Part shown: in pieces, positions 1 to 10,665 of the stretch
Position numbering within the stretch: position 1 is the first letter of the stretch
Layout of the letters: every line of letters starts with the position of its first letter
Assembly: GCF_023065955.2 (NCBI RefSeq)
Contig: NW_026622963.1
Location: forward strand, 12,903,001-12,967,000
Length of the DNA stretch: 64,000 bases
From: Ursus arctos
Lineage: Eukaryota; Chordata; Mammalia; Carnivora; Ursidae
Direction: 5' to 3'
Notes under the pieces: model-generated
The model's input: the letters and a program-made list of their open reading frames with translations, nothing else
The model's database searches: none
What the model was told of the DNA's origin: nothing
Made by a program: the position numbers and the translations under genes

Positions 1-939
1 CAAAAAATAGCCTTTTTTGACAGGTTGGTCAATGTTATGCATATGGTTTTGGAGTTGCAACCCTCCTGCTCACTTCATTTCCCAACAAAGGACCACGGCT
101 CCCTTCAGACCCGTGTCATCATTGCCCAGATACACCAGAGCCTTCTGGTCCTCCTACCCAATACTTAAAGCCTGCTCTTCACTTAAGCCCAGGTCACACT
201 TCAAGCTGCGCTACAAAGACTTCTTCAATACCCCAAAGGCATTTCTTTCCTTTGCACTTACTTTTAGTCAGCCTTATAAAATTAAACTCTCAATTACTGT
301 CCTATCTTTGAAGATAAACTCTTTAAGGTACTTACAGACAATGATTTTGGTTCTTTGTGCTGGTTTTCCCACAAAAGGCACTCATTTATAGTGGCAAATC
401 TGATTTATAAGCCTATTTATAATTAAGGTTGTTTGTTCACTCATGGAACTACACGAGTGTGGTGGTGGGCAGAAGGAGGAGGAAGGGGCGGAAACAAACA
501 ACATAGAATTTGCAACCCTCAAGTTATAAAGCGGTTTTCACCACTAAACTAAGTAAATTAATTTTCTCATTTGTTTGAAAATAGGACATCAGTGTCAATG
601 TCCTAAAAGGAATGAGTTTGCTTCACTATTCTCAGATCAGCTCCCACTCTGAAACTGTAAAGGTCAATCACAGCTGGGAGAGCCTGAAACAGACTTTTAT
701 TCTTAAGGATTAACTGTGAAGTAGGCCCAGGTTTAAACGCAGCTAAACAAGAACACTTGTTAAGTTGCACTTCAACTATTTTCCTAAACCAGAGAGGACA
801 AGCTCCAGGTGGTAACCTGCCCGTCTTATCTCTCAGGCGGACACAGGTGGAAGGACCCACCCCACACTCTTCCCCTCCAGGCTGTCATTATTACTTCTAT
901 GTGGCCATCTGTTCAATAAACATATACGGGGCAGCTCTA

Positions 940-1015
940 ATGTGCCAAACTTTGGAGTTAAAAAGATGATCACAAGTCCCTGTCCTCAAGGATTCCACAG
1001 CTGAGTGAACTGAAA
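940..1015 (+). repeat. Ancient interspersed repeat fragment (L2/MIR type)
   Basis: Pattern 'TGTGCCAAACTTTGGAGTTAA' shortened by decay, followed by GTCCCTGTCCTCAAGGATTC, resembles the 'variable...ccctgccctcaaggag' ends of old mammalian repeats. The family call is tentative. Confidence 0.4.
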
Positions 1016-1389
1016 ATTCTGAAAATGACCCACTGTAACTTCAAACACACTTTTAAAAGGCTCTCAGGAATTTCCAGCTTGTTCTTTCTAAATTTTAATT
1101 CTCACAGCTTATTTTAGTAATATTTATGAATATTTATGTTAACTTTCATTAAATACAAGTTACGTTGGAAATGAAATAAATACATCTTAAAATCCTGAAA
1201 CTGGCCCACTTTCTTCTAAAACACAGAGAACACATAAGGAACAGGAAAAAATAGACTAGTATTCTAACATCTATAAGATAAGCTGAAATTAAGATTTGCT
1301 TTGTAAAATGACTAACTGTAGGCAACACAATTACCAAAGTTAAATAATTTTAAAGAATATACCAACAGAAGTACATTTACAGCTTTCAA

Positions 1390-1555
1390 CTTGTCACAGC
1401 ATTTTTGACATTTCACTTTCACAAAACTTGAAAGGTACGTGCTGAGGGCCCCACAATGAGAAAATAGGCACAAAGATGTTAAGCAAATTCTCCAGCAGCT
1501 GGCAGGTAGCAGGACAGGGCTAGAATCCAGGTCTCCTTAATCTCAGCCCTTTGCC
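1390..1555 (+). repeat. MIR fragment
   Basis: Degenerate MIR order: a 'gaaaataggcacaaagatgttaa' equivalent of gaaactgaggcacagagaggttaa, then TAGCAGGACAGGGCTAGAAT and CCAGGTCTCC, as in the MIR 3' half. Confidence 0.7.
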
Positions 1556-1689
1556 TTTCCCATTGCAGTCTCCATCAGTCTCAGAGGTGGAACACAAGGA
1601 AGTGGCAGCTCCAACCAGTCTCTCAGTGTAGGTCATCTTCTTCCCCAATCTGCGCCTCCTTGTATTCTGACCGCGGCTTCTCCATCCTC

Positions 1690-2340
1690 ATTACTCAAAC
1701 TGGATACAAGGGCCAAGAGTGCCAGATGGAGTCTACCTTTGTGAAATACAGCCTTGCACCTCCATGTCTCTCCCAATCCTAATCCAGCTTCAATACACGT
1801 CACATTGCTCTATAAAACACATCCGTGCCATCTCATTCTCCTGCTACCCACTGTTTAAAGAAAGAAGCTCAAATTTTGTAATCCACTAAGACCTTTCACT
1901 ATTTGTTCCAAACCTAACTTTTAAATCTTATTTCCCAGTACTACATTTCACATACCCTGTGTTCCACCCGAGGTTAACACACTGCTGCCATTCTTACTTA
2001 CTCCTTTTCCTCCTCCATATCTTTGTTTACATTATTCCTTTCATCTTAAGGAGCCAATTCAAAAGGCACCTCCACAGTGAAGCCCTGCTTGATTTCCATA
2101 AGCCAGAGTAATCAATCTTTTCTGAATTCCCTGGCCTTTGACCTACACTTCTCTTTGGACACTTTTTAGCCTGTATTACGGTTACTTATGTGTAAGACTT
2201 ATATCCCCTTCACTGTGGACAGGTGCCTATCTCATTTACTCAACCAACATTTACATGAATACATACTATGCTCTAGGAACGGGGATACAGCAGTGAATAA
2301 AACAAACCACATCACTGCCTTCACGGAGTTTACCTTGTGT
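1690..2340 (+). repeat. L2-type LINE fragment
   Basis: The order of decayed L2 3' landmarks is seen: 'aatccactaagacctttcac', 'caaaaggcacctccacagtgaagccctgc', 'ccccttcactgtggacagg', then 'actcaaccaacatttacatgaatac' and 'ggggatacagcagtgaataaaac'. The last portion may be a second old repeat. Confidence 0.6.
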
Positions 2341-2694
2341 TGGAGGTAGGGCAAGACAATAAAAATAATTAAGAACATTATATTCGAAGGTGATAAATGC
2401 TATAGTTAAGGGCATTGGACAGTTGCTTAGGGGACTTCTATTTTAACTAGGTTGGTTAAGAGGCCTATTGGAGAAGGTAACATTGAGCAAAGGCTTGAAA
2501 GAGGAAAAAGAACAAAGCAGAGAAAAAATGCAAAGGCAGAGAGGAATGAACTGGTACATGCAGTTTTCTAGGAAAAGAAAGGCCACTGTGGCTGACACTG
2601 AGTGAACAAAGGTAGGTAGGATACCACTGCAGGGTATTTTCATATAAAAGAAATATCTTAAAAACAAGTGTAATTCTTTTTTAGTATTTCTAAT

Positions 2695-2900
2695 AGTAAT
2701 AGCTACTACTTACTGAACACCTGTGAAGCACTGTTCCAGGTAACTGATACACATTATTTCTAATACACACAATGTGAAGAAAGTATCATTATCCCCACCT
2801 TACAACTAAAGAAACCAAACCTCCAAGGGGTTAAATCGCATGCAGAGGACCACAGAGAAAGTTACACAGCCTGAAATGGAACCTAAGTGTCCAATGGACT
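2695..2900 (+). repeat. MIR
   Basis: Near-complete MIR order: 'ctacttactgaacacctgtgaagcactgttccagg', 'attatccccaccttacaactaaagaaacc', 'ggggttaaatcgcatgcagaggaccacag'. Confidence 0.75.
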
Positions 2901-4059
2901 CTAGTTCTATATGAGTTGCCCACACGGAATGAAAACTTAAGAGTTCTTAATCTTTACTTCTGCTTGGTTTCCACTGCTTTAATTTTTTCCAATCTCTAAT
3001 TTAGCTAATTATTTTTAAAAGTAGTACTTATAAATACTACAGAACCTAAATCTCCAACCTTAATTTAGCAACATTAGTTACAAATTAAAATTTTAACTTA
3101 CATGTAAGTTTAATATGGTCTCTCTTATGAAAAAAAAGTCTGGAAGCACTTAGAGATGACTTATTCACTTTCATTTCCTTGTAAATAATACTCTTTATTC
3201 TCATTTAAAGTTTTAAACCCTGGCAGAGTAGCTCCGGCCTGGAAAGAAGAAAATACAGAAGTAGGCAAAAGGACTGCACAGTTACTAAATACTTTCAAAA
3301 ATTTGGCTACTAGCCTCCATACTCGTTTTACTTACCAACATGAAACCTACTCAACCAAGGGCAACACACTGCTTCAATAGACAGTTTACTGCAATGAAAC
3401 AAAGATCTCTATTCTCTTATATTTCCTTTTATTACTTAAAAAAAAGTACTAACTAGGCATATGGGACATAGAGAATTTCTAGAAATAGAACTAAAACATA
3501 GTCCTGTATTAAACGAACTGAAAAACCTAGTGAAGAAACTAAAGAGACACAAACACAAAACTAAACGTATATAGGGTTTTGTACAGCTGTAGGGAGAGGA
3601 AGACAGGATTAAGTAACTTTATAAAAGTTAGGAAATTAAACAGTCATCTTCAAAACCTTATGGCCGACTCCTAAGGCTTGTTCAATTGTCAGTTAATTAT
3701 CTCCGCAGTAGTTGAAACAATCTTCTAAAACTCATCACAACAAAACTAAACTATTTGAATGAGCTTAATGAACACGCGCCCGACCCGGCCAAGCCAGGCT
3801 TCCATGGGATTTAATAGCAATCCAATTCACGGTGGGATTCCTCGATGCAGGATATGAGGAAAAGCCCTTCCATTTCTGAACACACGTGTCCCCACGGAAG
3901 AGAAAGGCGCCCCTGAAGGGCCCCCTACCAACCCAACACCGGAGAGTGGCCCACAAGTTAGCCCCTTCGCGCTTGCCTGAAATAAAGAAAGAGTGGCGAC
4001 CCTACCCCAGCTGGAGGCCGGCCATGCGGCTTTCCCTCCACTATCTGGCCCTGGTCACC

Positions 4060-4350
4060 TCCGCTTACACGCCCACACAGGCCGCAGGGGCCGCCGCCTC
4101 TTGAGCTCCCGCGGCCAGCGCCTTCGTCGCCGTACAGAAGGAAGTGAGAGCATCCGGGGCTGTAGCCGTGCGCACCGCCTCCTCCATGGGGGAGCAGCGA
4201 AGAGAACCTGGCCCTGACGACCTGCGACCCCCGCCGCGCCGGGACCGAAGGCCGTCGCGGAGAGCCTGGGCGCGGCCGAGTGACGCAAGAGACGGCCGCG
4301 CATGCGCAGTGTGGCGCAGCGAAGGCCCGCCCTCCGCGCCCCTTCCTGTG
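4060..4350 (-). other. NIPA2: Candidate noncoding first exon of NIPA2
   Basis: If transcription runs leftwards from near the NRF1/ETS cluster, the first good donors on the minus strand are CGT|GTAAGC (GT at 4068-4067) and GAG|GTGACC just beyond it. The NIPA2 first exon is noncoding in other mammals, as I recall. The 120-codon open frame here (4055-4417) is arginine-rich CpG-island translation and is not called as a protein. Start and end are estimates. Confidence 0.4.
4297..4308. promoter_or_regulatory. NRF1 site
   Basis: CGCGCATGCGCA is a full palindromic match to the NRF1 consensus YGCGCAYGCGCR. It lies in the CpG island close to the expected start of NIPA2 transcription. Confidence 0.75.
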
Positions 4351-4861
4351 GATTTCCGGTTTCTTTAGCTGGCCCTAGATAGCTGAGGGCAAAAGGGAGG
4401 CGGTGGAGAGTGGGCAAGGGAGAAGTGGAGGCACTATTTTGTAAAGTAGTTTCGCCGACCAGGTGGTCAAAATTACAGTACCGTATGCCACTTTCTTAAA
4501 ATGAGAATTCCCCCGCGCGGTTAGCGTGTGAAGATGCATTTTAAGCAGCGTCCCTAGCGATCTCCTAGGGAAAAGATGCTCCGAGAGGGCAAGTGGTGGG
4601 CTAGACGTGGGCCGGGAGGCTGGGGGTGGGTCGGGAACGCGGAGGGGCGGGGCTCAGTGTCGAGCCCTTTTCTAACTAACCAAAACCCGGAAAGGTGCGT
4701 TTTTTGGGCGAGTTAGTGGTTTGGCAAAAGGGAGTCTGGAGACACTCGGAGCAGAGATCTATTTTTCATGAGATACATAGGAAACCTACTGTTAGGCTAT
4801 TTCGGCTTGGCTTCTCCAAGGAAGAACCACCCTAGGACCTACCATCATGGTTTTCTCTAAA

Positions 4862-5052
4862 GATTTGTTTATTTATTTATTTGAGAGAGAGAGAGAGCCC
4901 CCGCGCATGGGCAGAGGGGTAGGGTGAGAGAAAATGTCAAACAGACTCCCACAAAGCCGGGAGCCCGTCCTGGGGCTCACTTTCAGAATCCTGAGACCAC
5001 GACCTGACCTGAAATCAAGAGTCTGAAGCCTGACTGAGCCTCCAAAGCACCC
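4862..5052 (-). mobile_element. CAN-SINE (old copy)
   Basis: Minus-strand tRNA-Lys-type SINE: (TTTA)n tail at the left, purine-rich body, degraded head at the right. Flanked by a perfect 14-bp target duplication TGGTTTTCTCTAAA (4848-4861 and 5053-5066). Confidence 0.9.
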
Positions 5053-5077
5053 TGGTTTTCTCTAAAATGGACAGAGA

Positions 5078-5292
5078 CAGGGGTGCCTGGGTGGCACAGT
5101 CGGTTGAGCCTCCAACTCTTGATTTCGGCTCTGGTCATGATCTCAGGGTCCTGGGATCCATCCCGGCCTTGGACTTTGCACTCAGCTGGGAGTTGGCTTG
5201 AGAATTCTCTTCCTCTCTCTCTCCCTCTGCAACTCCTGCAGCTGGCTTGTGCTCTCTCTCTCAAAATAAATCAATAAAACTTTAAAAAATAG
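5078..5292 (+). mobile_element. CAN-SINE
   Basis: Head GGGGTGCCTGGGTGGCACAG, CT-rich body, AATAAATCAATAAAA tail. Target duplication TAAAATGGACAGAGA / TAAAATGGACAAAGA (5063-5077, 5293-5307). Its left duplication overlaps the right duplication of the previous SINE, so it inserted next to that copy in opposite orientation. Confidence 0.92.
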
Positions 5293-5790
5293 TAAAATGG
5301 ACAAAGAGGGCTCATTTCTAAGAAGTGTAGGAGGGCAGGGGAAGATGTGTGGTGGGGAGGAACAAGCCAGATCAGGAGTGAGGCCTGTTAATAATATCTT
5401 GGTTACAGGTGCCAAGGTCCTTTGGGTATGTTGTTCCAGTTTCTGAATAAATACAAAAACACTAGTATTGGAAATGTAAATCATGTTGGGTGGGAATTTT
5501 TTAAGTGAATGCTTGTTGAACCAGAAAATACTAAATATAATTTGCACTTTTCAGACTAATTGCATTAGCCACCAACTTCTGGTTTCATTTTAGGTGACTA
5601 TGCAGCTACTTTATTGATTGATTGATTGCAGCTACTAATTTAAAAGCTCTTAATCTTCTGTGAGCTTGGTAACCAGCCAACCTTGCATTTAGAACTGGCT
5701 CAGAGGACTTTTTTTGCTTAATTCTTTGGTCTCAGCCAAATTCTAGCTAGATTACATAGTCAAATAAGGAATTACATTAAATATTGAAAG

Positions 5791-6180
5791 ATGTTTGGCA
5801 TGTTGTTCTCTGATGATATAGATTGACAAAAAATGGCTCCAATTTTCTACCCATCCATGTGCCCACACATTTTTCAGAGTGACTTTGCAACTCTGCTCCA
5901 TCCCGATTCTGCCTTGGTCTTAGGACTGTTTTTGGCCAAGAAAATGTGGTTCCCAGCCTAAATTATGCTAAGAAACCTGGATTAGTTTGCTGGAGAAGGA
6001 GACCACGTGGAACAGACCACTTGCAAAGCTACCCAGATGAAGCATACTATGTCCAGACACCAGAGATTGAGCCAACAACAAACTGATTTGATTGGCTGAG
6101 ATCCACAAACTTGCACTGTTGATCCACAGACATATGAAAAAGACTAAATTATTGTTGTTCTAAGCCACCAGTTTTGATAC
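5791..6180 (+). repeat. Old interspersed repeat, family uncertain
   Basis: A decayed block ending in 'ttgttgttctaagccaccagttttga', which resembles the ends of MLT1-type LTRs ('...ttaagccac..gtttg'). The body is too diverged for me to name. Confidence 0.35.
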
Positions 6181-6720
6181 AGATGGTTCTACTCCTACAT
6201 ATTTACCCAAGAGAAAGGAAAGCATATATCCATTAAAAGACTTGTAAGTGAACATTCAATAGCAGCTTTATTTGTAATGTCCAAAAAAACAGAAACAACT
6301 CAAAGGTCCAATAACAAAGCAACTGTGGATAAAAGCAACTGTGGTATATCCATGTAATAGAATAGCACTTAACAATAAAAGGGAATGAACTATTGAGACA
6401 TGCTATAACATAGCTAATTCTCAAAATAATTTTGGTAAGTGAAAGAAGCCAGACCAAAAGCATATAATAAACAATTATGTTTATATAAAATTCTAGGAAA
6501 TGGAAGGTAATATATAGCAACAGAAAGTAGATGGTTGACTGGGAGTAGAGAGGACAATAAAGACAGAGGCATTACAATGGGGCAAAAAGAAACTTTGAGG
6601 TGATGGATATGTTCACTGTTTTGCTCATGGTGATGCTTTCATCCTATAACATCATACGACATACAGTTTAGAGTATGTTTATTGTACCTCAATAAAGGTG
6701 TGAAAATCTTTGTTAATAGC
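6181..6720 (+). mobile_element. L1M 3' end
   Basis: Shows the old-L1 3' order: 'ctcctacatatttacccaagagaaagg', 'cattcaatagcagctttattt', 'gtccaataacaaagcaactgtgg', then 'gatggatatgttcactgttttg' and '...tgtacctcaataaagg' in decayed form. Confidence 0.75.
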
Positions 6721-6965
6721 AGTATAAGCAAGACTTATTTAATAAACAGTGTTTTTAAAAATCATGTATTAGTAAATCAAATAGTTTCTCATGTATAACT
6801 GTTCTTTAGTTGCTCTTCTATGTTTTGGTTTTGTTACCACAGAGGCCAGCCAGGAGCATGAGAACAGCATAAAGGGATGATTATTTTTTCTTTAACACAA
6901 CTCCCTATCACTAAATTTGCCTTTTGTCCTTCCATGGTGAATAGTGGCATTCTCTAGCATTTTAT

Positions 6966-7125
6966 TTTTTTAAAGTTTTTATTCAAATTCCAGTTGACAT
7001 ATAGTGTAATATTAGTTTCAGGTGTACAATATAGTGATTCAACACTTCTATACATCACAACAAGGGCCCTCCTGTTTAACCCACCCCTCCCCTCCCCCAG
7101 CCCACTTCCCCTCTCGTATCTCTAG
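6966..7125 (-). mobile_element. Carnivore L1 3'-UTR fragment
   Basis: Minus-strand L1 3' end: AAGTTTTTATTCAAATTCCA, then 'tagtttcaggtgtacaatatagtgattcaacacttc' followed by a CCCTCCCCTCCCCC tract. The same sequence recurs near 24250 and 32910. Confidence 0.85.
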
Positions 7126-7369
7126 CATTTTAAAAGGTTAGTATTATATAAGTGTTTTCCAATTAATATTATTAAGTTTACTCAAGACCATAGATGACTT
7201 ACAAATGTAGCAGGGCATTTTCCAAAACATTTGCTGAAAGGAGACAGGAGATCACTCTGAAAAAGACAGTAATAACTTGAAGTAAATTTAGGTAGAACAG
7301 TAGGATGTTCATTAAAAGCCAGGAGTTGGCTTTTAATAATTGCCTCATATAATAAAATGCTGAGTGGAT

Positions 7370-7860
7370 ATGGTAGGCAGAATAATGCCCCACCCCCAAA
7401 GATGTCCACAGTCCTAATCTTCAGTAAGTGTGACTATGTTACCTTACAGGCATTGCAGGTGTCATTAAATCAAGGGTCTCGAAATGGGGAGAAAATCCTT
7501 GATGTCTGAGTGGGTCCAAAATAATCACAAGGGTCTTTGTAAGAAGGCAGAAGTGTCAGAGTCAGAGAATGAGATACGAAACAGAAGAAGGGTCAGAGAG
7601 ATGCAACAGCACTAGCTCTGAAGATGGAGAAAGGAGAATGAACCAAAGAATGTGTGAGGCCTCTACTGAACAAGGCAGAGAACAGATTCTCACCTAGAGC
7701 CTCCAGGTGGAATATAATCCTGCCCACACCTTGATTTTAGCCGAGTTAAATTTGTGTTGGATTTCTGAGCTCTGGAACTGTAAGATAATAAATTTATGTT
7801 GTGTTAAGCCAAAAAGTTGGTGGTAATTTGCTAGAGCAGCAATAGAAAATCAATACAGTG
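7370..7860 (+). mobile_element. MLT1-like MaLR solo LTR
   Basis: Begins near GGCAGAATAATGCCCC and 'aaagatgtccacagtcctaatc', has 'aatcacaagggtctttgtaagaagg', 'tagagcctccagg' and 'caccttgattttagcc', and ends with 'gaactgtaagataataaattt', 'ttaagcc' and 'caatacag'. This is the MaLR (ERVL-type) LTR layout. No internal retroviral sequence is present. Confidence 0.8.
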
Positions 7861-8595
7861 AATAAGCACAGCAAATTAGAGTAAGGAGGACACGGAGATC
7901 CCCCAAACATCATCATTAAAAGCAAAAGCATTCCATTTTATAGACAGGCAACCATAGTTTGAATTCTCCTCCATCTTCTATTCCTTTATGTCAGTTATTC
8001 TATATGGATTTGTCGTGTTACTTGATCGGCATCCCTCCTATCCTGCTTGCATGGTGCAATTCCAATCCCAATTTTCAAATCTCCTCAGCTGGGATTTCAA
8101 ATTTCCTCAGTCTTTCCCTTCTCTTCTGAACTGCTAATACAGAAAGAAGTATCTTTTTATTTGTTTCTTGACTGTGCCTCAGCTCTCCAACACAAAAAGC
8201 CCTTATGAAACTACCTCGTGAGTAGTGTGATTACCATTACAACAAAGATGCCAAAAAATGTCATGTCTCAGGGTCATCAGACAGGGACATGACTTAGCAA
8301 CAGAGGAACTAGAGCATAAGCTCTTTGGAGGGCAGGGAGCATGCCTGATTTTATATAACCCTCAGAACTAGGTGCAGAGCTACTAGCTACTACTGTGCTT
8401 TGCCTAGAAGCTAGAACTAACAGTTCTGTGCTAGTAACCAACCAGGGCAAGTTTTGGTGGAATTTGGCACTTACACACTTCACAACCCCAAAAACCTGTG
8501 TGGAAAGGGGTATCCATAGAAACATTTGGTGGTTTTTAAAAATGTTTTTTCCTGATTTCTGTATAGTTATACTTTGATCAAAATGTAAGTAATTA

Positions 8596-8705
8596 GGGGT
8601 GCCTGGCTGGCTCAGCTGGTGGTTCATGCAATGCTTGTTCTTGGGGTTGTTAAGTTGGAGCCCCACGTTGGCTGTAGAGATTACTTAAAAATAAAATCTG
8701 TTTTT
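8596..8705 (+). mobile_element. Short CAN-SINE variant
   Basis: A 110-bp form: GGGGTGCCTGGCTGGCTCAG head, then 'ggagccccacgttggctgtagagattacttaaaaataaa' tail. Target duplication AAATGTAAGTAATTA / AAATGTAATTAAA. Confidence 0.9.
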
Positions 8706-8753
8706 AAATGTAATTAAATCCTTTTGGACAGAGCCTCAAAAATACATACTTTT

Positions 8754-8940
8754 GGGGCGCCTGGGTGGCACAGTGGTTAAGCGTCTGCCTTCGGCTCAGG
8801 GCGTGATCCCGGTGTTCTGGGATTGAGCCCCACATCAGGCTCCTCTGCTGTGAGCCTGCTTCTTCCTCTCCCACTCCCCCTGCTTGTGTTCCCTCTCTCG
8901 CTGGCTGTCTCTATCTCCGTCAAATAAATAAAATTAAAAA
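8754..8940 (+). mobile_element. CAN-SINE (young type)
   Basis: Head GGGGCGCCTGGGTGGCACAG, 'TGGTTAAGCGTC', 'CTCGCTGGCTGTCTC', (AAATAAAT) tail. Perfect 16-bp duplication AAAAATACATACTTTT (8738-8753, 8941-8956). Confidence 0.97.
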
Positions 8941-8978
8941 AAAAATACATACTTTTGCTCAAATAACATTTTTTTTCA

Positions 8979-9154
8979 TCTTTTTTTTATTTTGAGAGAG
9001 ATCGGGGGAGGGGCAAAAGGAGCAGAAGAGAGAATTAAGCAGGCTCCACACCCAGCGTGGAGCTGACATGAGACTCAATCTCACAACCCTGAGATCATGA
9101 CCTGAGCCGAAATCAAGAGTTGGACACTTAACAGACTGAGCCACCCAGGCATCC
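8979..9154 (-). mobile_element. CAN-SINE
   Basis: Minus-strand copy with poly(T) at the left and GAGCCACCCAGGCATCC head at the right. Target duplication approximately AACATTTTTTTTCAT / AATATTTTTTCAT. Confidence 0.88.
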
Positions 9155-9569
9155 AATATTTTTTCATTTAATAAAATGACTTACAGGACACTAATAAAGA
9201 TTAATGACAAGATTTCTGATGACCCTTGTAGTTTTAAAATGTGTTATGATTCTTTGATTCTCCAAGTGCTTAAAATATAATAAAATGTTATGTTATAGAC
9301 CCCCCAAACATGTAGAAGGTATTAACATGTTAAAATATAGCTGGTTTTCTTTAATACCATCATTTCATTGTATCAGAAGGTAATCACTGGGTGGTAAATT
9401 CCTTCACATACCATGGATTGCTCCCTAAGATATGCACAGGTAGACATTTTCTATATCATGATGGCGACATGGGCTATTTGTTTCTACAAAGAAAATGGGA
9501 AACATTTTATTGAGGAATTAATTAGGATGATATGGAACCTGAGACTATATGAACATTTCAAGTAGTGGG

Positions 9570-9616
9570 TAAAAAAAAAAGCAACGAGTGTTCAGCTAGA
9601 AATAAGTTATTTTATT
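9570..9616 (-). terminator. NIPA1: Probable distal NIPA1 poly(A) signal
   Basis: On the minus strand AATAAA lies at 9616-9611. The sequence after it offers a cleavage zone at about 9590-9600, then GTTGC followed by a T10 run (about 9583-9570), a typical downstream U/GU-rich element. Immediately beyond this point the CAN-SINE-rich spacer begins, which supports it as the end of the conserved 3' UTR. The exact cleavage base is inferred. Confidence 0.65.
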
Positions 9617-10589
9617 TTAAAACACATACAGATTAATAAATATTATTGGAAAACTTAATAAATAGCCTTTTATATTTACATAAGGCAATTACAACATGCT
9701 ATGACTACTTCTATAAAGCAAAATATAAGCAAATCTTAGCCATTGACAAATGTGTGTATGTATGCTAATTGGAAGCTCCCCTGATACACTTACAGGAAAA
9801 AACTTATGCAATCAATCAACACGTTACATTGTTTTATCTAGTCATCATCTCCTTCACGATTATATTCCATTTTACAAGAAAGAAATATTTATCATTTAAA
9901 AAGGCAAAAACACTCAGGAATGCTACTGAAAAACAGTACCCTTAAATTATTCCAAAGTGCAAAAACACTGACATGGGGGTGGGTGTCAAATTACTAGAAT
10001 AGTCTTAACTTTTAAAATAAAAGAAATAGTCTGAACTTTTCAACGTGACCTTTTGGCACTAGTGGTTTGGGAGCTCCTGACATTTACCTGGTGTCAGGTA
10101 GTTCACGGTCAGGGTTGAGCTGCTTGGAAGCAGGAAGTTCAGCATCATTCATTACAAATCTAATACAACAGAATCAATCTGGTTCACAGGTCATTGAATC
10201 TTCTGCAGAACTTAAACCTATGCAGAATGTCAGAAAATCTTATCACACCACCAGAATGTGATCTTTCAGTGCAGCTTTTTAAAGTCCCTGTTTAATTTCC
10301 ATATTTTATAATAGAATATATAAAATCCTTCCTTTTAAAACAAAAAAAAAAGGAAAATTAAAGCTTTGTGGAATCGTGCAAACTTTACACACAGCACTTC
10401 CTTTGCTTACTCAGTGCCTGAAGCTGCATGTCAGTAGCACAGTGCTGAGCAGACAGGATGCCCAGTGCAAGCTGATCCACTGCATCACTCCAGGGCAATC
10501 CTGCACAGAACACTCTTGTCTGAGGTTATCAGCACACGCTAAAAGTGTGAGCGCTCTAAAACAGGTGATTTGGAGAACCATCTCACCCC

Positions 10590-10665
10590 TTTAGAGGTAG
10601 AGAAACTGAGGCACAGAAAGGTTAAGTGACTCACCTATAGTTGCACAATTCAAGGAAAAATAGAG
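10590..10665 (+). repeat. MIR fragment
   Basis: Contains the MIR core-like GAAACTGAGGCACAGAAAGG followed by TTAAGTGACTCACC. It is an ancient mammalian SINE and the only clear interspersed repeat inside the NIPA1 3' UTR. Confidence 0.8.

Larger units (their letters stand above)
1..4059 (-). other. NIPA2: Probable NIPA2 5' intron
   Basis: By synteny this lies inside NIPA2 downstream of its CpG-island promoter. No coding exon is recognised. The content is old repeats (L2 and MIR, listed separately) and AT-rich unique DNA. The open frames at 17-391, 603-860 and 757-969 show no protein-like features. A possible extra noncoding exon is discussed in the findings (acceptor at 3239-3240). Confidence 0.5.
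3770..4700 (-). promoter_or_regulatory. NIPA2: CpG island, probable NIPA2 promoter
   Basis: A CpG-dense, GC-rich block with no repeat, sharply different from the AT-rich flanks. It lies left of the NIPA1 3' end in the position and spacing expected for the NIPA2 promoter (NIPA2 precedes in the same orientation in human and mouse). It contains an NRF1 palindrome (4297-4308), ETS-type CTTCCTG and TTTCCGG sites (about 4342-4359) and a TGACGCAA CRE-like site (4281-4288). There is no TATA box, typical of a housekeeping promoter. The gene assignment rests on synteny, because no NIPA2 coding exon is in the window. Confidence 0.75.
4701..9569. other. NIPA1-NIPA2 intergenic spacer
   Basis: There is no gene between the CpG island and the NIPA1 poly(A) site. 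It holds four full-length CAN-SINEs and one short one, an old L1 3' end, an MLT1-like LTR and a young L1 3' fragment. The repeat-free intervals about 5308-5790 and 7861-8580 show nothing recognisable; open frames there (for example 8277-8666 minus) run through a SINE and are not genes. Confidence 0.75.

Noticed and set aside
17..391. 124-codon plus-strand frame at the left edge
   Set aside because: No recognised similarity, no signal or domain; AT-rich intronic DNA.
4055..4417. 120-codon minus-strand frame in the CpG island
   Set aside because: Arg/Pro/Ala-rich composition is what random CpG-island DNA gives; no domain, and the region looks like promoter plus 5' UTR.
8754..8830. tRNA-Lys gene
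   Set aside because: tRNA-like head with promoter boxes, but it is the start of a SINE with tail and target duplication; the same holds for the other CAN-SINEs.
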